Below the pieces are notes generated by a model. It made no database searches and had not been told where the DNA came from. It worked only from the letters and a program-made list of their open reading frames with translations. Both the position numbers and the translations under genes were made by a program. From NCBI GenBank assembly GCA_905616465.1, contig CAJQSX010000002.1, positions 62,001 to 126,000 of the forward strand: DNA of 64,000 bases. Reading direction: 5' to 3'. This document shows, in pieces, positions 49,972 to 59,491 of the stretch; the stretch's first letter is position 1; each line of letters starts with the position of its first letter. The DNA comes from an uncultured Candidatus Pelagibacter sp. (GTDB lineage: Bacteria; Pseudomonadota; Alphaproteobacteria; Pelagibacterales; Pelagibacteraceae).

Positions 49972-50682
49972 ATGTCAGAAAAATATCTAATCTTTGGTGC
50001 GACAGGTTCTGTAGGCTCTAGCTTAGCTGAACAATTAAAAAATTCAGGAAAAGATATTCATCTTGTGGCAAGAAATGAAAATGAAGTTAAAGCCATTGCA
50101 GAAAAATTAGGCTGCTCGCATACAGTTGCTGATGTTTTAGAAGATGGATTTATAGAAAAAGTAAAATCAGATATTAATGACATTAAAGGTATTGCTTATT
50201 GCGTTGGTTCTATTGATTTAAAACCATTAAGAATGGTTACAGAAGCTGACATGAATAAGTGTATGAAACTAAACCTTTATTCAGCAATTGAAGCTATAAA
50301 AGGATTTCAGGAAAGTCTAAAAAAAAATAAAGGTTCTGTTGTTTTGTTTTCAACCGTAGCCGCTCAAAGAGGTTTTACCAACCATACAATTATTGCATCT
50401 GCAAAAGCTGCTGTTGAGGGATTAACAGTAACACTTGCTGCTGAATTTGCTCCAAGCATTAGAGTAAACTGTATAGCACCAAGTCTATCAAAATCTAAAA
50501 TCGCAGAACCAATGTTAAAAAATCCTGCAATTGCAGAAGGAATTGCTAAAGCTCATCCTCTGAAAAGATTGGGTGAAGGAAAAGATTCCGCTGCACTTGC
50601 AAAGTTTTTAATTACTGAAGAGAGTTCTTGGATTACTGGACAGATAATAGCTGTTGATGGTGGTAGATCAAAACTTTCTTAA
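49972..50682 (+). CDS. short-chain dehydrogenase/reductase without the catalytic Tyr
   Basis: 236-aa Rossmann protein. FGATGSVGSSLAEQL at the N-terminus replaces the classical TGxxxGxG. Ser127 (LFSTVA) and Lys145 (ASAKAAVEG) occupy the catalytic positions, but residue 141, where YxxxK requires Tyr, is Ile. The C-terminal half (RVNCIAPSLSKSKIAEP, WITGQIIAVDGG) is standard SDR. It is divergent from the photolyase-related gene across 27 bases and is followed immediately by a sugar dehydrogenase. Confidence 0.9.
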   Translation: MSEKYLIFGATGSVGSSLAEQLKNSGKDIHLVARNENEVKAIAEKLGCSHTVADVLEDGFIEKVKSDINDIKGIAYCVGSIDLKPLRMVTEADMNKCMKLNLYSAIEAIKGFQESLKKNKGSVVLFSTVAAQRGFTNHTIIASAKAAVEGLTVTLAAEFAPSIRVNCIAPSLSKSKIAEPMLKNPAIAEGIAKAHPLKRLGEGKDSAALAKFLITEESSWITGQIIAVDGGRSKLS

Positions 50683-50683
50683 A

Positions 50684-51748
50684 ATGAAAAAGAATTTTTT
50701 ATTAATAATTTTTTTTCTTTTACTCACCTCAAAAAGCCATTCCAACAATTATACATTCACTAAAATAATAGATTTAGATGAACCATGGGGATCATCATTT
50801 ATTAATAATAATGAAATTATTATTACTGAAAAAAGTGGAAAAATTAAAATTATTAATGTTGTTTCAAAAGAAGTTACAGGGATTAAACATAATCTTAATT
50901 TTTTAGAAGTCGGCCAAGGTGGATTATTAGATATTATTCATCAAGATAGTACCCTATGGATTTCTTATTCAGAAAATAGAGGGAATTCGAAAACAAGTAC
51001 ATCAATTGCAATAGCTCAGTTAAATAAACAAGAATTAAATTTTAAAAATATTTTTCAAGCAAACCCTCCTATAAACTCTGGTTATCATTTTGGTTCAAGG
51101 CTAGCAATTAAAGGTGATTATCTTTATGCATCAACTGGTGAAAGAGGCCAAGGTATGATTGCTCAAGATCCCACAAAACATCCCGGTAGTATTATTAGAA
51201 TTTATACTGACGGTAGTATTCCAAAGGATAATCCAAAATTTGAAGGTAAGAAAAACTGGCTACCTGAAATTTATCAAATAGGTGTTCGTAATCCACAAGG
51301 TTTAACACTCTCCGATTATGATGGGAAAATATATTTGAGTAATCATGGAGCAAAAGGTGGTGATTGGTTTGGAGAAGTTAAAAAGGGAGAAAATTATGGA
51401 TGGAAAATATTAGGCTGGGGTGGGGAAAATTATACAGGAACAAAGATAGGTCCCAAATGGAAGCCAGGTTTTACTAAAGCAATTCAATATTGGGTACCTT
51501 CAATAGCTACTAGTGCTATTGCGATTTATAAGGGGAATGAATTCAAAGAATGGAATGGGCACGCATTAATTACCTCTTTAAAGGATAAATCTTTAAGAAA
51601 ATTAATATTTAACGATTTATCTAGTGTGAAAGAAGATCTTATATTTAAAAATAGAATTGGAAGAATAAGAGATATTCAAATTCATCCATCTAATGGTAAA
51701 ATATTTTTCTTAAGTGAAGATGCTTTGTGGTTAATGGAAAAAAATTAA
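50684..51748 (+). CDS. PQQ-dependent sugar dehydrogenase-like protein (six-bladed propeller)
   Basis: 354 aa from the ATG at 50684, one base after the SDR stop. The frame is open 10 codons further upstream, but the chosen start gives a clean signal peptide (MKKNFLLIIFFLLLTSKSHS). The glucose/sorbosone dehydrogenase family is indicated by EPWGSSFINNNEIIITEKSG, YQIGVRNPQGLTL, GAKGGDWFGEV and NYGWKILGWG. It probably oxidises aldoses in the periplasm with PQQ supplied externally or made elsewhere. Confidence 0.9.
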   Translation: MKKNFLLIIFFLLLTSKSHSNNYTFTKIIDLDEPWGSSFINNNEIIITEKSGKIKIINVVSKEVTGIKHNLNFLEVGQGGLLDIIHQDSTLWISYSENRGNSKTSTSIAIAQLNKQELNFKNIFQANPPINSGYHFGSRLAIKGDYLYASTGERGQGMIAQDPTKHPGSIIRIYTDGSIPKDNPKFEGKKNWLPEIYQIGVRNPQGLTLSDYDGKIYLSNHGAKGGDWFGEVKKGENYGWKILGWGGENYTGTKIGPKWKPGFTKAIQYWVPSIATSAIAIYKGNEFKEWNGHALITSLKDKSLRKLIFNDLSSVKEDLIFKNRIGRIRDIQIHPSNGKIFFLSEDALWLMEKN

Positions 51749-51750
51749 TC

Positions 51751-52368
51751 TTAATTTGATAATTTATTTTTTAAAATTATTTCCTGTAAAGTTTTACTAA
51801 TAATAATTGTACCTTTTTCATTGGGATGCATTCCATCACTTAAATTTAATTTGGGTTTTAAAGCAACACCTTCTAGCAAAAAAGGTATCAATGGTAAATT
51901 ATATTGCTTTGATAAATTTAGATAAATTTGATCAAAATTATTTTTATATTCAAGCCCATAAGAGGTTGGTGCAATCATGCCTGCCAAAATTACTTTAATA
52001 TTTTTAGCATGTGCAGCTTTTATTATTTTTTCTAAATTATTTTTAGTTTCTTTGGGCTGAATACCTCTAAGCATATCATTTGCTCCAAGGCCTAAAATTA
52101 CTAAACTAATATTGGACTCAGACAGCGTCCATTCAACTCGGTTTACACCGCCAGAAGAAGTGCTTCCAGAAACACTTCCATTAACTACTTTAATTTTGTA
52201 ACCTTCAGATATCAATTTTTCTTGCAAGACTGTTGATAAATGATGTTCATTATTTAAACCATACCCAGCCATCAAACTATCACCAAACAGTACAATTTTT
52301 TCTATTGCAGATACTTTTATAGTAACTAGACAGAACACAATTATTTTAATAATAAAACTTTTATTCAT
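51751..52368 (-). CDS. tesA: SGNH-hydrolase (TesA-like lysophospholipase/arylesterase)
   Basis: 205 aa from ATG 52366-52368. The frame is open 25 codons further, but only this start yields a proper signal peptide (MNKSFIIKIIVFCLVTIKVSA). The SGNH blocks are IVLFGDSLMAGYG (Ser), the Gly block, GLGANDMLRG (Asn) and LSDGMHPNEKG (Asp/His). It is periplasmic. Its start codon overlaps the divergent ABC transporter's start codon in the sequence CATG. Confidence 0.93.
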   Translation of the reverse strand: MNKSFIIKIIVFCLVTIKVSAIEKIVLFGDSLMAGYGLNNEHHLSTVLQEKLISEGYKIKVVNGSVSGSTSSGGVNRVEWTLSESNISLVILGLGANDMLRGIQPKETKNNLEKIIKAAHAKNIKVILAGMIAPTSYGLEYKNNFDQIYLNLSKQYNLPLIPFLLEGVALKPKLNLSDGMHPNEKGTIIISKTLQEIILKNKLSN

Positions 52369-53032
52369 GGACACTCTTCTTAAATTAAAAAAGATTAATC
52401 TTAAATACCAAACTAACAAGGAAACTATAAAAGTTTTAAACAATATTGATTTAACAACAAAGAAAAGAGAGACTATCTCTATTGTTGGTGAAAGTGGCTC
52501 GGGAAAAACTAGTTTGATTATGTTAATTGGGGGTTTAGAAAAAGCAACCTCAGGGAAAATTTATTTTCAAGATCAAGATTTAACTACTCTTTCTGAAGAT
52601 GAAGTTTCAAAAATAAGAAGAAAAAGTATTGGAATTGTATTTCAATCTTTTTATTTAATTCCAAATTATACAGCAGTTGAGAATGTTGCTTTAACTTTAG
52701 AGCTAAACAAACTTAAAAATCCTGAACAACAAGCGAAAGAATTATTGGATCGATTTGGGTTAAAGAAAAGATTTAATAATCTACCAAGTCAATTATCAGG
52801 CGGAGAACAGCAAAGAGTAGCTATAGCAAGAGCAATAGCCATGAAACCTCAATTAATATTAGCAGATGAGCCAACTGGCAACCTGGATAGTGAAAACTCA
52901 GCAATGATATCAAATATATTATTTAAGTACGTCAAAGATGAAGGTTCATCTTTAATTATGGTAACTCACGATCCTAAGCTGGCTAATAAAGCAAATAGAA
53001 AAATTAAAATTAAAGATGGAAAAATTGCTTAA
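52367..53032 (+). CDS. ybbA: ABC transporter ATPase (YbbA/LolD type)
   Basis: 221-aa ATPase with Walker A GESGSGKTSLIM, signature LSGGEQQRVAIARA and Walker B LILADEPTGNLD. It resembles LolD and YbbA, and the divergent tesA and following FtsX-like permease reproduce the tesA-ybbA-ybbP locus of E. coli. It overlaps the permease gene by 17 bases. Confidence 0.94.
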   Translation: MDTLLKLKKINLKYQTNKETIKVLNNIDLTTKKRETISIVGESGSGKTSLIMLIGGLEKATSGKIYFQDQDLTTLSEDEVSKIRRKSIGIVFQSFYLIPNYTAVENVALTLELNKLKNPEQQAKELLDRFGLKKRFNNLPSQLSGGEQQRVAIARAIAMKPQLILADEPTGNLDSENSAMISNILFKYVKDEGSSLIMVTHDPKLANKANRKIKIKDGKIA

Positions 53033-55553
53033 AATTTTTGAATTTAATTTAATTTTAAAATATGCGTTTAGAGATCTTGTTAGAAACTATCGTAAAATTT
53101 TTAGTATTATCCTCACTTTATTTATTAGTCTTTTTATTTTAAGTGCAATTTTAACTATTGAAGACAGTTTAAAAAAGGAGCTGAATGATAATGCTAAGTC
53201 TTTATTGGGTGGAGATGTTGAAATTGATTACAATAGAGTACAGGGAAATTTAGAGTTAATTAATAAAGTAAGAGACTTTACAGCAATTTCAGTAATTGTT
53301 GAATTTTCAACCATGGTCTCAGGATTAAATGACAATAATAATCAGTCATTGTTTACTCGAATTAAAACAGTTGATAAAAAATATCCACTATATGGAGAAG
53401 TTGTTCATGAACCTATTGGAGCAATGGATAGAATTCATCAAGAAAAAAATACCATTATTGTTAATGAAAATATTTTCAAAACTTTAGATCTCAAAGTGAA
53501 TGAAAAAATTAAAGTTCAAAATCAATTATTTACAGTAGTTGGAGTGATAAAATCATTACCTGATGTTAGTGGTTTTGTAGCATTTGGTGATTTTGCAATA
53601 ACTAGTAAGGAAACTTTAGATCTATTAAAACTTAATAGCTTGGGTAGCTTTTTAAATTATGAATATAGAGTTAAATTTAATGAAGGAGATAATACAAAAG
53701 CAACAAGAAAAAAAATTAAAGAAATATTTAAAGATGACCTTACAGTAAGACTGCGGTATCCTGAAAATTCAGCTAGTGGTCTTAGAAGAATAATTAATAA
53801 TTTTTCACAATTTTTATCTCTTATATCTATTAGTGCTATGTTAATTGCTGGTATTGGTATCGCAAATACTCTGTTATCTTTCATTAACCAAAGCAATATG
53901 TCTATTGCTGTAAAGAAAGCTTTGGGTTTTTTTTCATTAAATATAAAGACAATATATTATCTACAGTTATTAATTTTACTCACTTTTGTAAGTATCGCCG
54001 CTTATGCTTTAAGTTTTTTATTAGTACCTGTAGCTGATGCATATTTATCTGAAGGTCTAGGATTAAACATTGAACCCTTATTTTCATTGACTAATTTTAT
54101 TAAGATATTTCTTGTTGGCATGTTGGTGTTAATCATTTTTTCTATTCCAACTATAAATGCAATTGATCAAGTAAAGGCCTCTAACTTATTTAGAAATGTA
54201 TTTCAAAATTTACAATTTTATTATTCAAAAAAATCTATCTTTGTAAGTTTATTGTTTTTATCAGCTTTAATAATGCTATTTGTCATTGGCTCAGCAAGAC
54301 CTTTATATAGTTTGATTTATTTTATAGCTTTTTTTATTTGTTTAATTGTATTTTTTTTGCTTTCAAAATTTGTTGTTTTTTTACTAAAAAGTTTAAAAAA
54401 TATGTCCAATATCTCTCTTAAAGTATCAGTTAAAAATATTACTCAAACTAAAGGTATTACTCCAATCACTATTATGTCTTTGGGTTTGGGTGTAACTTTA
54501 TTATTAACATTAGCATTGGTTGGTACAAATTTTAAAAGAGAAATTGCAAAATCTCTTCCTGAGATCGCACCTGATTATTTTTTTATTGGGATACAGAATT
54601 CTGATCGAGATTTATTTGAGAGTGCAATTATCGAAATGGACTCGAATGCTAAATTAGAAATAGTCCCTTTAGTTGTCGCAGGCATTGTTAAAATTAATGG
54701 AATAGATCCAAGAACCTATATTAACCTAGATAACAACAGTTATTGGGCAATTGGAAGTGCTCGGCGTTCATCATGGGCTGCTGAGGTTCCTGAAGACAAT
54801 CCAATAGTTGAAGGTGAATGGTGGGATTTATCAAAACCTAACAAACTTCAAATTTCATTAGATAGCGTGATTGCAAAAGATTTTAATGTAAAATTAGGGG
54901 ATATTTTTACACTTAATATTTATGGGAGAGAAATTGAAGGAAAAATAGTTAATTTTAGAGCAGTTGATTATCGAGATTTATCTATAAATTTTGCAATGTT
55001 GTTCAATCCACAGTTCGCAAATACTATTCCCCACGAATATTTGGCAACAGCTAAATTTAAAGATCAAACAAAATTCAAAGAAGCCAAACTATTAGAAACT
55101 TTGCCAAGCATTTCAATTATAAGAATTGCTGATTATCTTACAAAGGTAACTAATATATTAAATAAAGTTTTTATTGCTGTAATTTTGATTTCAGCAATTA
55201 CAATTATTATAGGTTTAATTGTTATCTCTAGTGCAATTATCGTACAAGGTAAGATTAAAGAGTTTCAAAACTTAGTTTTTAAAATTTTAGGTTTCTCAAA
55301 AAAAGAAATTATTCTATCTTCTGTTATAGAATTTGCTTTAATCTTTTTTTCAGTAATATTAATTGCAATATTTTTTGCTGTAATCGGCTCTTATTATGTT
55401 ATTGAAAATGTCTTTCAATTAGCATGGCAATTAGATTTGAAAATTTTATTTAACATTAGTGGAAGTATTGGTTTGATAACGTTGGCTTTAATCATGTTAA
55501 CAAATTTAAAATATTTAAACCCAAAAGTTTATCCCCTAATTAGAAACCAATAA
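53016..55553 (+). CDS. ybbP: ABC transporter permease with two FtsX domains (YbbP type)
   Basis: 845-aa inner-membrane protein. It has an N-terminal helix near 25-48 and a large periplasmic MacB-like domain. Three helices lie around 265-385, then a central helix pair near 405-470. A second periplasmic domain follows, with three C-terminal helices. It forms a mechanotransmission-type complex with the upstream ATPase. E. coli YbbAP is linked to the adjacent TesA, possibly for hydrophobic substrates, and that function is inferred here. Confidence 0.93.
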   Translation: MEKLLKIFEFNLILKYAFRDLVRNYRKIFSIILTLFISLFILSAILTIEDSLKKELNDNAKSLLGGDVEIDYNRVQGNLELINKVRDFTAISVIVEFSTMVSGLNDNNNQSLFTRIKTVDKKYPLYGEVVHEPIGAMDRIHQEKNTIIVNENIFKTLDLKVNEKIKVQNQLFTVVGVIKSLPDVSGFVAFGDFAITSKETLDLLKLNSLGSFLNYEYRVKFNEGDNTKATRKKIKEIFKDDLTVRLRYPENSASGLRRIINNFSQFLSLISISAMLIAGIGIANTLLSFINQSNMSIAVKKALGFFSLNIKTIYYLQLLILLTFVSIAAYALSFLLVPVADAYLSEGLGLNIEPLFSLTNFIKIFLVGMLVLIIFSIPTINAIDQVKASNLFRNVFQNLQFYYSKKSIFVSLLFLSALIMLFVIGSARPLYSLIYFIAFFICLIVFFLLSKFVVFLLKSLKNMSNISLKVSVKNITQTKGITPITIMSLGLGVTLLLTLALVGTNFKREIAKSLPEIAPDYFFIGIQNSDRDLFESAIIEMDSNAKLEIVPLVVAGIVKINGIDPRTYINLDNNSYWAIGSARRSSWAAEVPEDNPIVEGEWWDLSKPNKLQISLDSVIAKDFNVKLGDIFTLNIYGREIEGKIVNFRAVDYRDLSINFAMLFNPQFANTIPHEYLATAKFKDQTKFKEAKLLETLPSISIIRIADYLTKVTNILNKVFIAVILISAITIIIGLIVISSAIIVQGKIKEFQNLVFKILGFSKKEIILSSVIEFALIFFSVILIAIFFAVIGSYYVIENVFQLAWQLDLKILFNISGSIGLITLALIMLTNLKYLNPKVYPLIRNQ

Positions 55554-55587
55554 AATTGAAAATTTTATCAATTTGTATTGAAAATTT

Positions 55588-56433
55588 TTAATTTTTTGAT
55601 CTTTTAAAACACTCAATAGTATTTTTTAACAAACAGGCAATAGTCATTGGTCCTACTCCACCTGGAACAGGGGTTAAAGCTCTTGCAACTTTTGACACTT
55701 CATCAAATGCAACATCTCCAACAATTCCTTTTTCAGTTTTATTAATACCTACATCAATTACGATTGCATCTTTTTTAACCCAGTCTGCTTTTACAAGCTC
55801 TGGGATACCCACTGCTGCAACTATAATATCTGCTTCTAAACATTCTGCTTTTAAATCTTTAGTTTTTGAGTGAGTTATTGTTACCGTACAATTTTCTTTT
55901 AAAAGTAATTGTGCCATTGGTTTTCCATTTAGATTTGATCTACCAATCATAACAGCTTTTTTTCCACTCAAGTTAGGTTCAATTTTTTTAATCATTAAAT
56001 AACATCCTAAAGGAGTGCAGGGCACTGAACTTTCGTAGCCCGATGAAAGGTTTCCGACATTCATTGGGTGAAATCCATCAACATCTTTTCCTGGTAAAAT
56101 AGTTTCAATAACTTTTTGCTTATCAATATGTTTTGGCAAAGGTAATTGAACTAAAATTCCTGAAATACTTTCATCTTTATTTAGCTCGTCAATTTTATCT
56201 AATACTGTTTTTTCTTCCACAGTTCCTGGATATCTAATTACTTCAGATTTTAATCCCACTTCATTCGCAGCCTTTTCTTTCATGCGAACATAAATTTGAC
56301 TAGGAGCCATATCTCCAATTAAAACTACTGTAAGTCCTGGAATTTTATTATGTTTAACCTTTAGTTCTACAACCTCTTTTCTTAGTTCTTCTCTAAGCTC
56401 AGCTGCTATTTTTTTTCCATCTATTAAAATCAT
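55588..56433 (-). CDS. folD: methylenetetrahydrofolate dehydrogenase/cyclohydrolase
   Basis: Bifunctional 281-aa enzyme interconverting methylene-, methenyl- and formyl-THF. Catalytic Lys region is YVRMKEKAANEVG. Other signatures are LPLPKHIDKQKVIETILPGKDVDG (split across two blocks), IGRSNLNGKPMAQLL and TPVPGGVGPMTIACLL. Folate-bound methyl groups from DmdA could enter this one-carbon pool. Confidence 0.97.
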   Translation of the reverse strand: MILIDGKKIAAELREELRKEVVELKVKHNKIPGLTVVLIGDMAPSQIYVRMKEKAANEVGLKSEVIRYPGTVEEKTVLDKIDELNKDESISGILVQLPLPKHIDKQKVIETILPGKDVDGFHPMNVGNLSSGYESSVPCTPLGCYLMIKKIEPNLSGKKAVMIGRSNLNGKPMAQLLLKENCTVTITHSKTKDLKAECLEADIIVAAVGIPELVKADWVKKDAIVIDVGINKTEKGIVGDVAFDEVSKVARALTPVPGGVGPMTIACLLKNTIECFKRSKN

Positions 56434-56442
56434 AAAATTTTT

Positions 56443-56733
56443 CTAAATAATCATTGGTGCAATGTACAGCTTCATACACATTTCTATAAACCAAATCAAT
56501 AACAGTAGTATTATTGGTGAAATATCTAGTGATCCTAAATTAGGAAGAAATCGTCTTATCCTATTAAGCATAGGTTCAGTTAACCGGTAGGTCATTTCTA
56601 AAATAGAGTAAACAAACCTATTTTGAGTGTTTAAAATATTAAAAGAAACAAGCCAACTGATTACAACATTGGCTAAAACTACGTAAGAATAAAGTTTTAA
56701 AATTTGTAATGTTAAGAAAAAAATAGCTATCAT
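56443..56733 (-). CDS. YggT family membrane protein
   Basis: 96-aa protein with two hydrophobic helices and the central YggT motif TEPMLNRIRRFLPNLGSLDISP. Function is not established, although some homologues affect division or osmotic response. It overlaps the mscS-type gene by 4 bases and precedes folD by 9. Confidence 0.9.
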   Translation of the reverse strand: MIAIFFLTLQILKLYSYVVLANVVISWLVSFNILNTQNRFVYSILEMTYRLTEPMLNRIRRFLPNLGSLDISPIILLLLIWFIEMCMKLYIAPMII

Positions 56734-57815
56734 TTCTTTTCAATATAAATTGACTGGCTTGGGAAAGCAAAGGCTGCACTATTTCCTTCTACAATTTGTT
56801 TAATTTCAATTGCAAGTTTTTCTTTAACTTCTAACCACGTACTAAAACTATTGGAGGTGGTAAAACATCTAACCCTCATATCTATAGAGCTGTCTGAAAA
56901 TTTCTCAACTCTTACTGCAATCCCAACGGCATTATCAAAGTCATTACTTTTTTTAATATGATTTTCAATTTCATTCCTTATCTTTTTTAACTGATCAACC
57001 GTAGTGTCATATTGAAGAGTTATTGCCCAATCTATTCTCCAGTTAGTTGTTTCACTAATATTTATAACTGCATTCTCAGCAAACTGAAAATTAGGAATTA
57101 TAGCTAAAGACTTATCAAACTTTCTTAAGACAGTTGATCTAAATCCGATTTTCTCAACAATACCCTCAATGATGCCTTCTACTAAAATCCAGTCTCCTAT
57201 TTTAAATCTTTTTTCTACTAATACTAAAATTCCTGAAATTAAGTTTTTGAATAAATCTTGCGCACCCAATGCAACAGCCACACCAAATAAGCCAAGTCCA
57301 GCAATAATTGGTCCTATTTTTATTCCCCAAAGTTCAAGAACAGCGGCTAAGCCTAAGATAAAAATTAAAATTTTTAAAGACTTAATAATCCAACCAATTA
57401 ACTCGCGAGTTAACATCTTATCTAATCCACTTAATATATAAGAAATTGGTTCAACAATTTGATGAATTAACCAAAAAATTAAAATTGTGATTAAGGTTCG
57501 ATTGATTGTATCAACTATGGCTCTAGCATCTTCACCAAAAGACATATAGTAACTTGCTATAAAAAACCCTAAAACAATTGGTAAAAATCTAGCCGGTCCC
57601 TCCATTGCATAAACAAATGTATCATCCAGCTTGTTTGTAGTTCTCTTTGCGACGGCTTCTAATCTTTTAATAATAACTTTACTTATTATTCCTCTAAAAA
57701 TTAAAAAAATAAAAAATATTCCAATACCAATTAATATTTGAAAAATATCAACTCCACGAATTCCTTTAGACCAAACAGAAATAAACAGGTCACTAAAATT
57801 ACTAAATATGTCCAT
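56730..57815 (-). CDS. mscS: mechanosensitive ion channel of the MscS family
   Basis: 361-aa channel with about five N-terminal helices, the pore-lining TM3 region GLGLFGVAVALGAQDLFKNL and the MscS beta domain (KRFKIGDWILVEGIIEGIVE). A C-terminal alpha/beta domain follows. It would release solutes on osmotic downshift. It lies 2 bases after hemD. Confidence 0.95.
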   Translation of the reverse strand: MDIFSNFSDLFISVWSKGIRGVDIFQILIGIGIFFIFLIFRGIISKVIIKRLEAVAKRTTNKLDDTFVYAMEGPARFLPIVLGFFIASYYMSFGEDARAIVDTINRTLITILIFWLIHQIVEPISYILSGLDKMLTRELIGWIIKSLKILIFILGLAAVLELWGIKIGPIIAGLGLFGVAVALGAQDLFKNLISGILVLVEKRFKIGDWILVEGIIEGIVEKIGFRSTVLRKFDKSLAIIPNFQFAENAVINISETTNWRIDWAITLQYDTTVDQLKKIRNEIENHIKKSNDFDNAVGIAVRVEKFSDSSIDMRVRCFTTSNSFSTWLEVKEKLAIEIKQIVEGNSAAFAFPSQSIYIEKK

Positions 57816-57817
57816 AA

Positions 57818-58516
57818 CTAAATTTTATATAGCAAAAATTCCTCTTCTCCAGAATTAAAAAGAAAAATTTTTTTCCACTTAATTTCATTAAGAATTGATG
57901 AGGTTTTTTCACCAATACACATTAAATTTGTATCCATCCAAAGATTTTCAGATTGATTAATCTTTATAAAGTTTAAAAAACTTAATGCACTGTTTTGAGA
58001 GTAAATATATACTATGTTTGGTATTTTCAGTTTTAATTCATTAACAAATCCTTCATCAAATTTTTGATTATGGGTAGTTCTGTAATTGATTATCCTTTTT
58101 ATGTTGTATCCTTCATTTAGAAGTTGCTGATCTAAATCTACTGAAATGGTTTCTCCACTAATGTAAATTAATTTTCCATCTTTTTTATCAAAATTTTGTA
58201 AAACTAGTTCTTTCAAGTTTGCAACATTGCCCTCTGCAGCAATTACATTTTGAAAACCAACACTTCTAGCTTTTTTTTCAGTCGCACTACCAACACAGAA
58301 ACACATAATTTTTTTATCAATACTTTTTAGATCTAAAAATTTCACTGCATTTGCGCTAGTAAAAATAATACTCCTAAATTCTGAAAAATTTATTTCACCA
58401 CTCTTTATGGGCTCAACATTTAACAATGGTAGGTGAGAAATATGGTGTCCCAAAGATTTAAATTTTAAAATCATATCTGAGCTATCTTCTAAAGTTCTTG
58501 TTAATAAAATGTGCAT
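57818..58516 (-). CDS. hemD: uroporphyrinogen-III synthase
   Basis: 232-aa two-domain protein closing hydroxymethylbilane to uroporphyrinogen III. Family sequence identity is low. Support comes from ILLTRTLEDSS at the N-terminus, RSIIFTSANAVKFLDL, YISGETISVDLDQQL and the IYSQNSALSF segment, plus its place one base after hemC. Confidence 0.92.
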   Translation of the reverse strand: MHILLTRTLEDSSDMILKFKSLGHHISHLPLLNVEPIKSGEINFSEFRSIIFTSANAVKFLDLKSIDKKIMCFCVGSATEKKARSVGFQNVIAAEGNVANLKELVLQNFDKKDGKLIYISGETISVDLDQQLLNEGYNIKRIINYRTTHNQKFDEGFVNELKLKIPNIVYIYSQNSALSFLNFIKINQSENLWMDTNLMCIGEKTSSILNEIKWKKIFLFNSGEEEFLLYKI

Positions 58517-58517
58517 A

Positions 58518-59435
58518 CTATCTTTTATATGAATTGTTAGATTTCTTTTTTAACATTTTCCCTATTTCAATGCCCAATTCTTTTGCATTCCCAATTTCTG
58601 AAGATTTTTTTTCATAAAATTTTTGTTTCCCGTCTAGTGAAAAAAGTTCTGCCTCCAGTGTTATTTGATCACCTATTATGATGGCATGAGCCCCAACTGC
58701 CGTTTCACAGTCTCCTTCTAATACCTTAAGAACATTTCTTTCTGCGTGAGCTCTCAAATAAGTTTCATTATGATTAGCTTTGTCTAAAAGATTAATAATT
58801 TCTTGATCATTAATTCTACATTGAAGTGCAATAATTCCTTGTCCAGCACTTGGAATTATTTCTTCTGTTGAAAATACTTCGGTAATTTTATCTTCTATTG
58901 TTAAACATTTAACCCCTGCATAAGATAATATTATTGCATCGTACAAACCATCATTAAGTTTTTTTATTCTAGTATCAACATTTCCTCTAATAAGTTTACA
59001 ATTAAGATCTAATCTCAATTTTTTTATTTGAAATTCTCTTCGGTAAGATGAAGTTCCAATTATTGCATCAACCTTTAAATCTTTAAGTTTTTTTTTATTC
59101 TTAGTAATTAAAATTTCTCTTGGATCATTTCTCTTTAAAAATGCATCCGTTCTTAAACCATCAGTCTCAAGAGCTGGCATATCTTTTAGCGCATGAACAG
59201 CTATATCAATTTTTTTATCCTGAAGCTCTTTTTCTATATTAGTTGAAAATAAACCTTTGCCCCCTACATCAGATAATCTCACATCCTGAATCTGATCACC
59301 CTTGGTGGTAATTTCTTTGATGATAATATCTTGATCATTTAAATTTGTATTTTGAACAATTTTATTTTTGGCATTGTGAGCATAAATTAATGCCAACTTA
59401 CTTCCTCTAGAGCCAATAGTTATTATTTTATTCAT
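58518..59435 (-). CDS. hemC: hydroxymethylbilane synthase (porphobilinogen deaminase)
   Basis: 305-aa enzyme polymerising porphobilinogen. GSRGSKLALIYA at the N-terminus, VHALKDMPA and the dipyrromethane-cofactor Cys243 in LEGDCETAVGAHA are present. It is divergent from tsaD over 56 bases, the common alphaproteobacterial hemC/tsaD arrangement. Confidence 0.97.
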   Translation of the reverse strand: MNKIITIGSRGSKLALIYAHNAKNKIVQNTNLNDQDIIIKEITTKGDQIQDVRLSDVGGKGLFSTNIEKELQDKKIDIAVHALKDMPALETDGLRTDAFLKRNDPREILITKNKKKLKDLKVDAIIGTSSYRREFQIKKLRLDLNCKLIRGNVDTRIKKLNDGLYDAIILSYAGVKCLTIEDKITEVFSTEEIIPSAGQGIIALQCRINDQEIINLLDKANHNETYLRAHAERNVLKVLEGDCETAVGAHAIIIGDQITLEAELFSLDGKQKFYEKKSSEIGNAKELGIEIGKMLKKKSNNSYKR

Positions 59436-59491
59436 AAATACATTTATTTCTTACTTGTATTGAGATTGTACTATTAATAAAAACTATTTTA

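Noticed and set aside
55554..55587. AT-rich repeats between ybbP and folD as a bidirectional terminator
   Set aside because: The possible stem is made only of A and T and is too weak to support a call.
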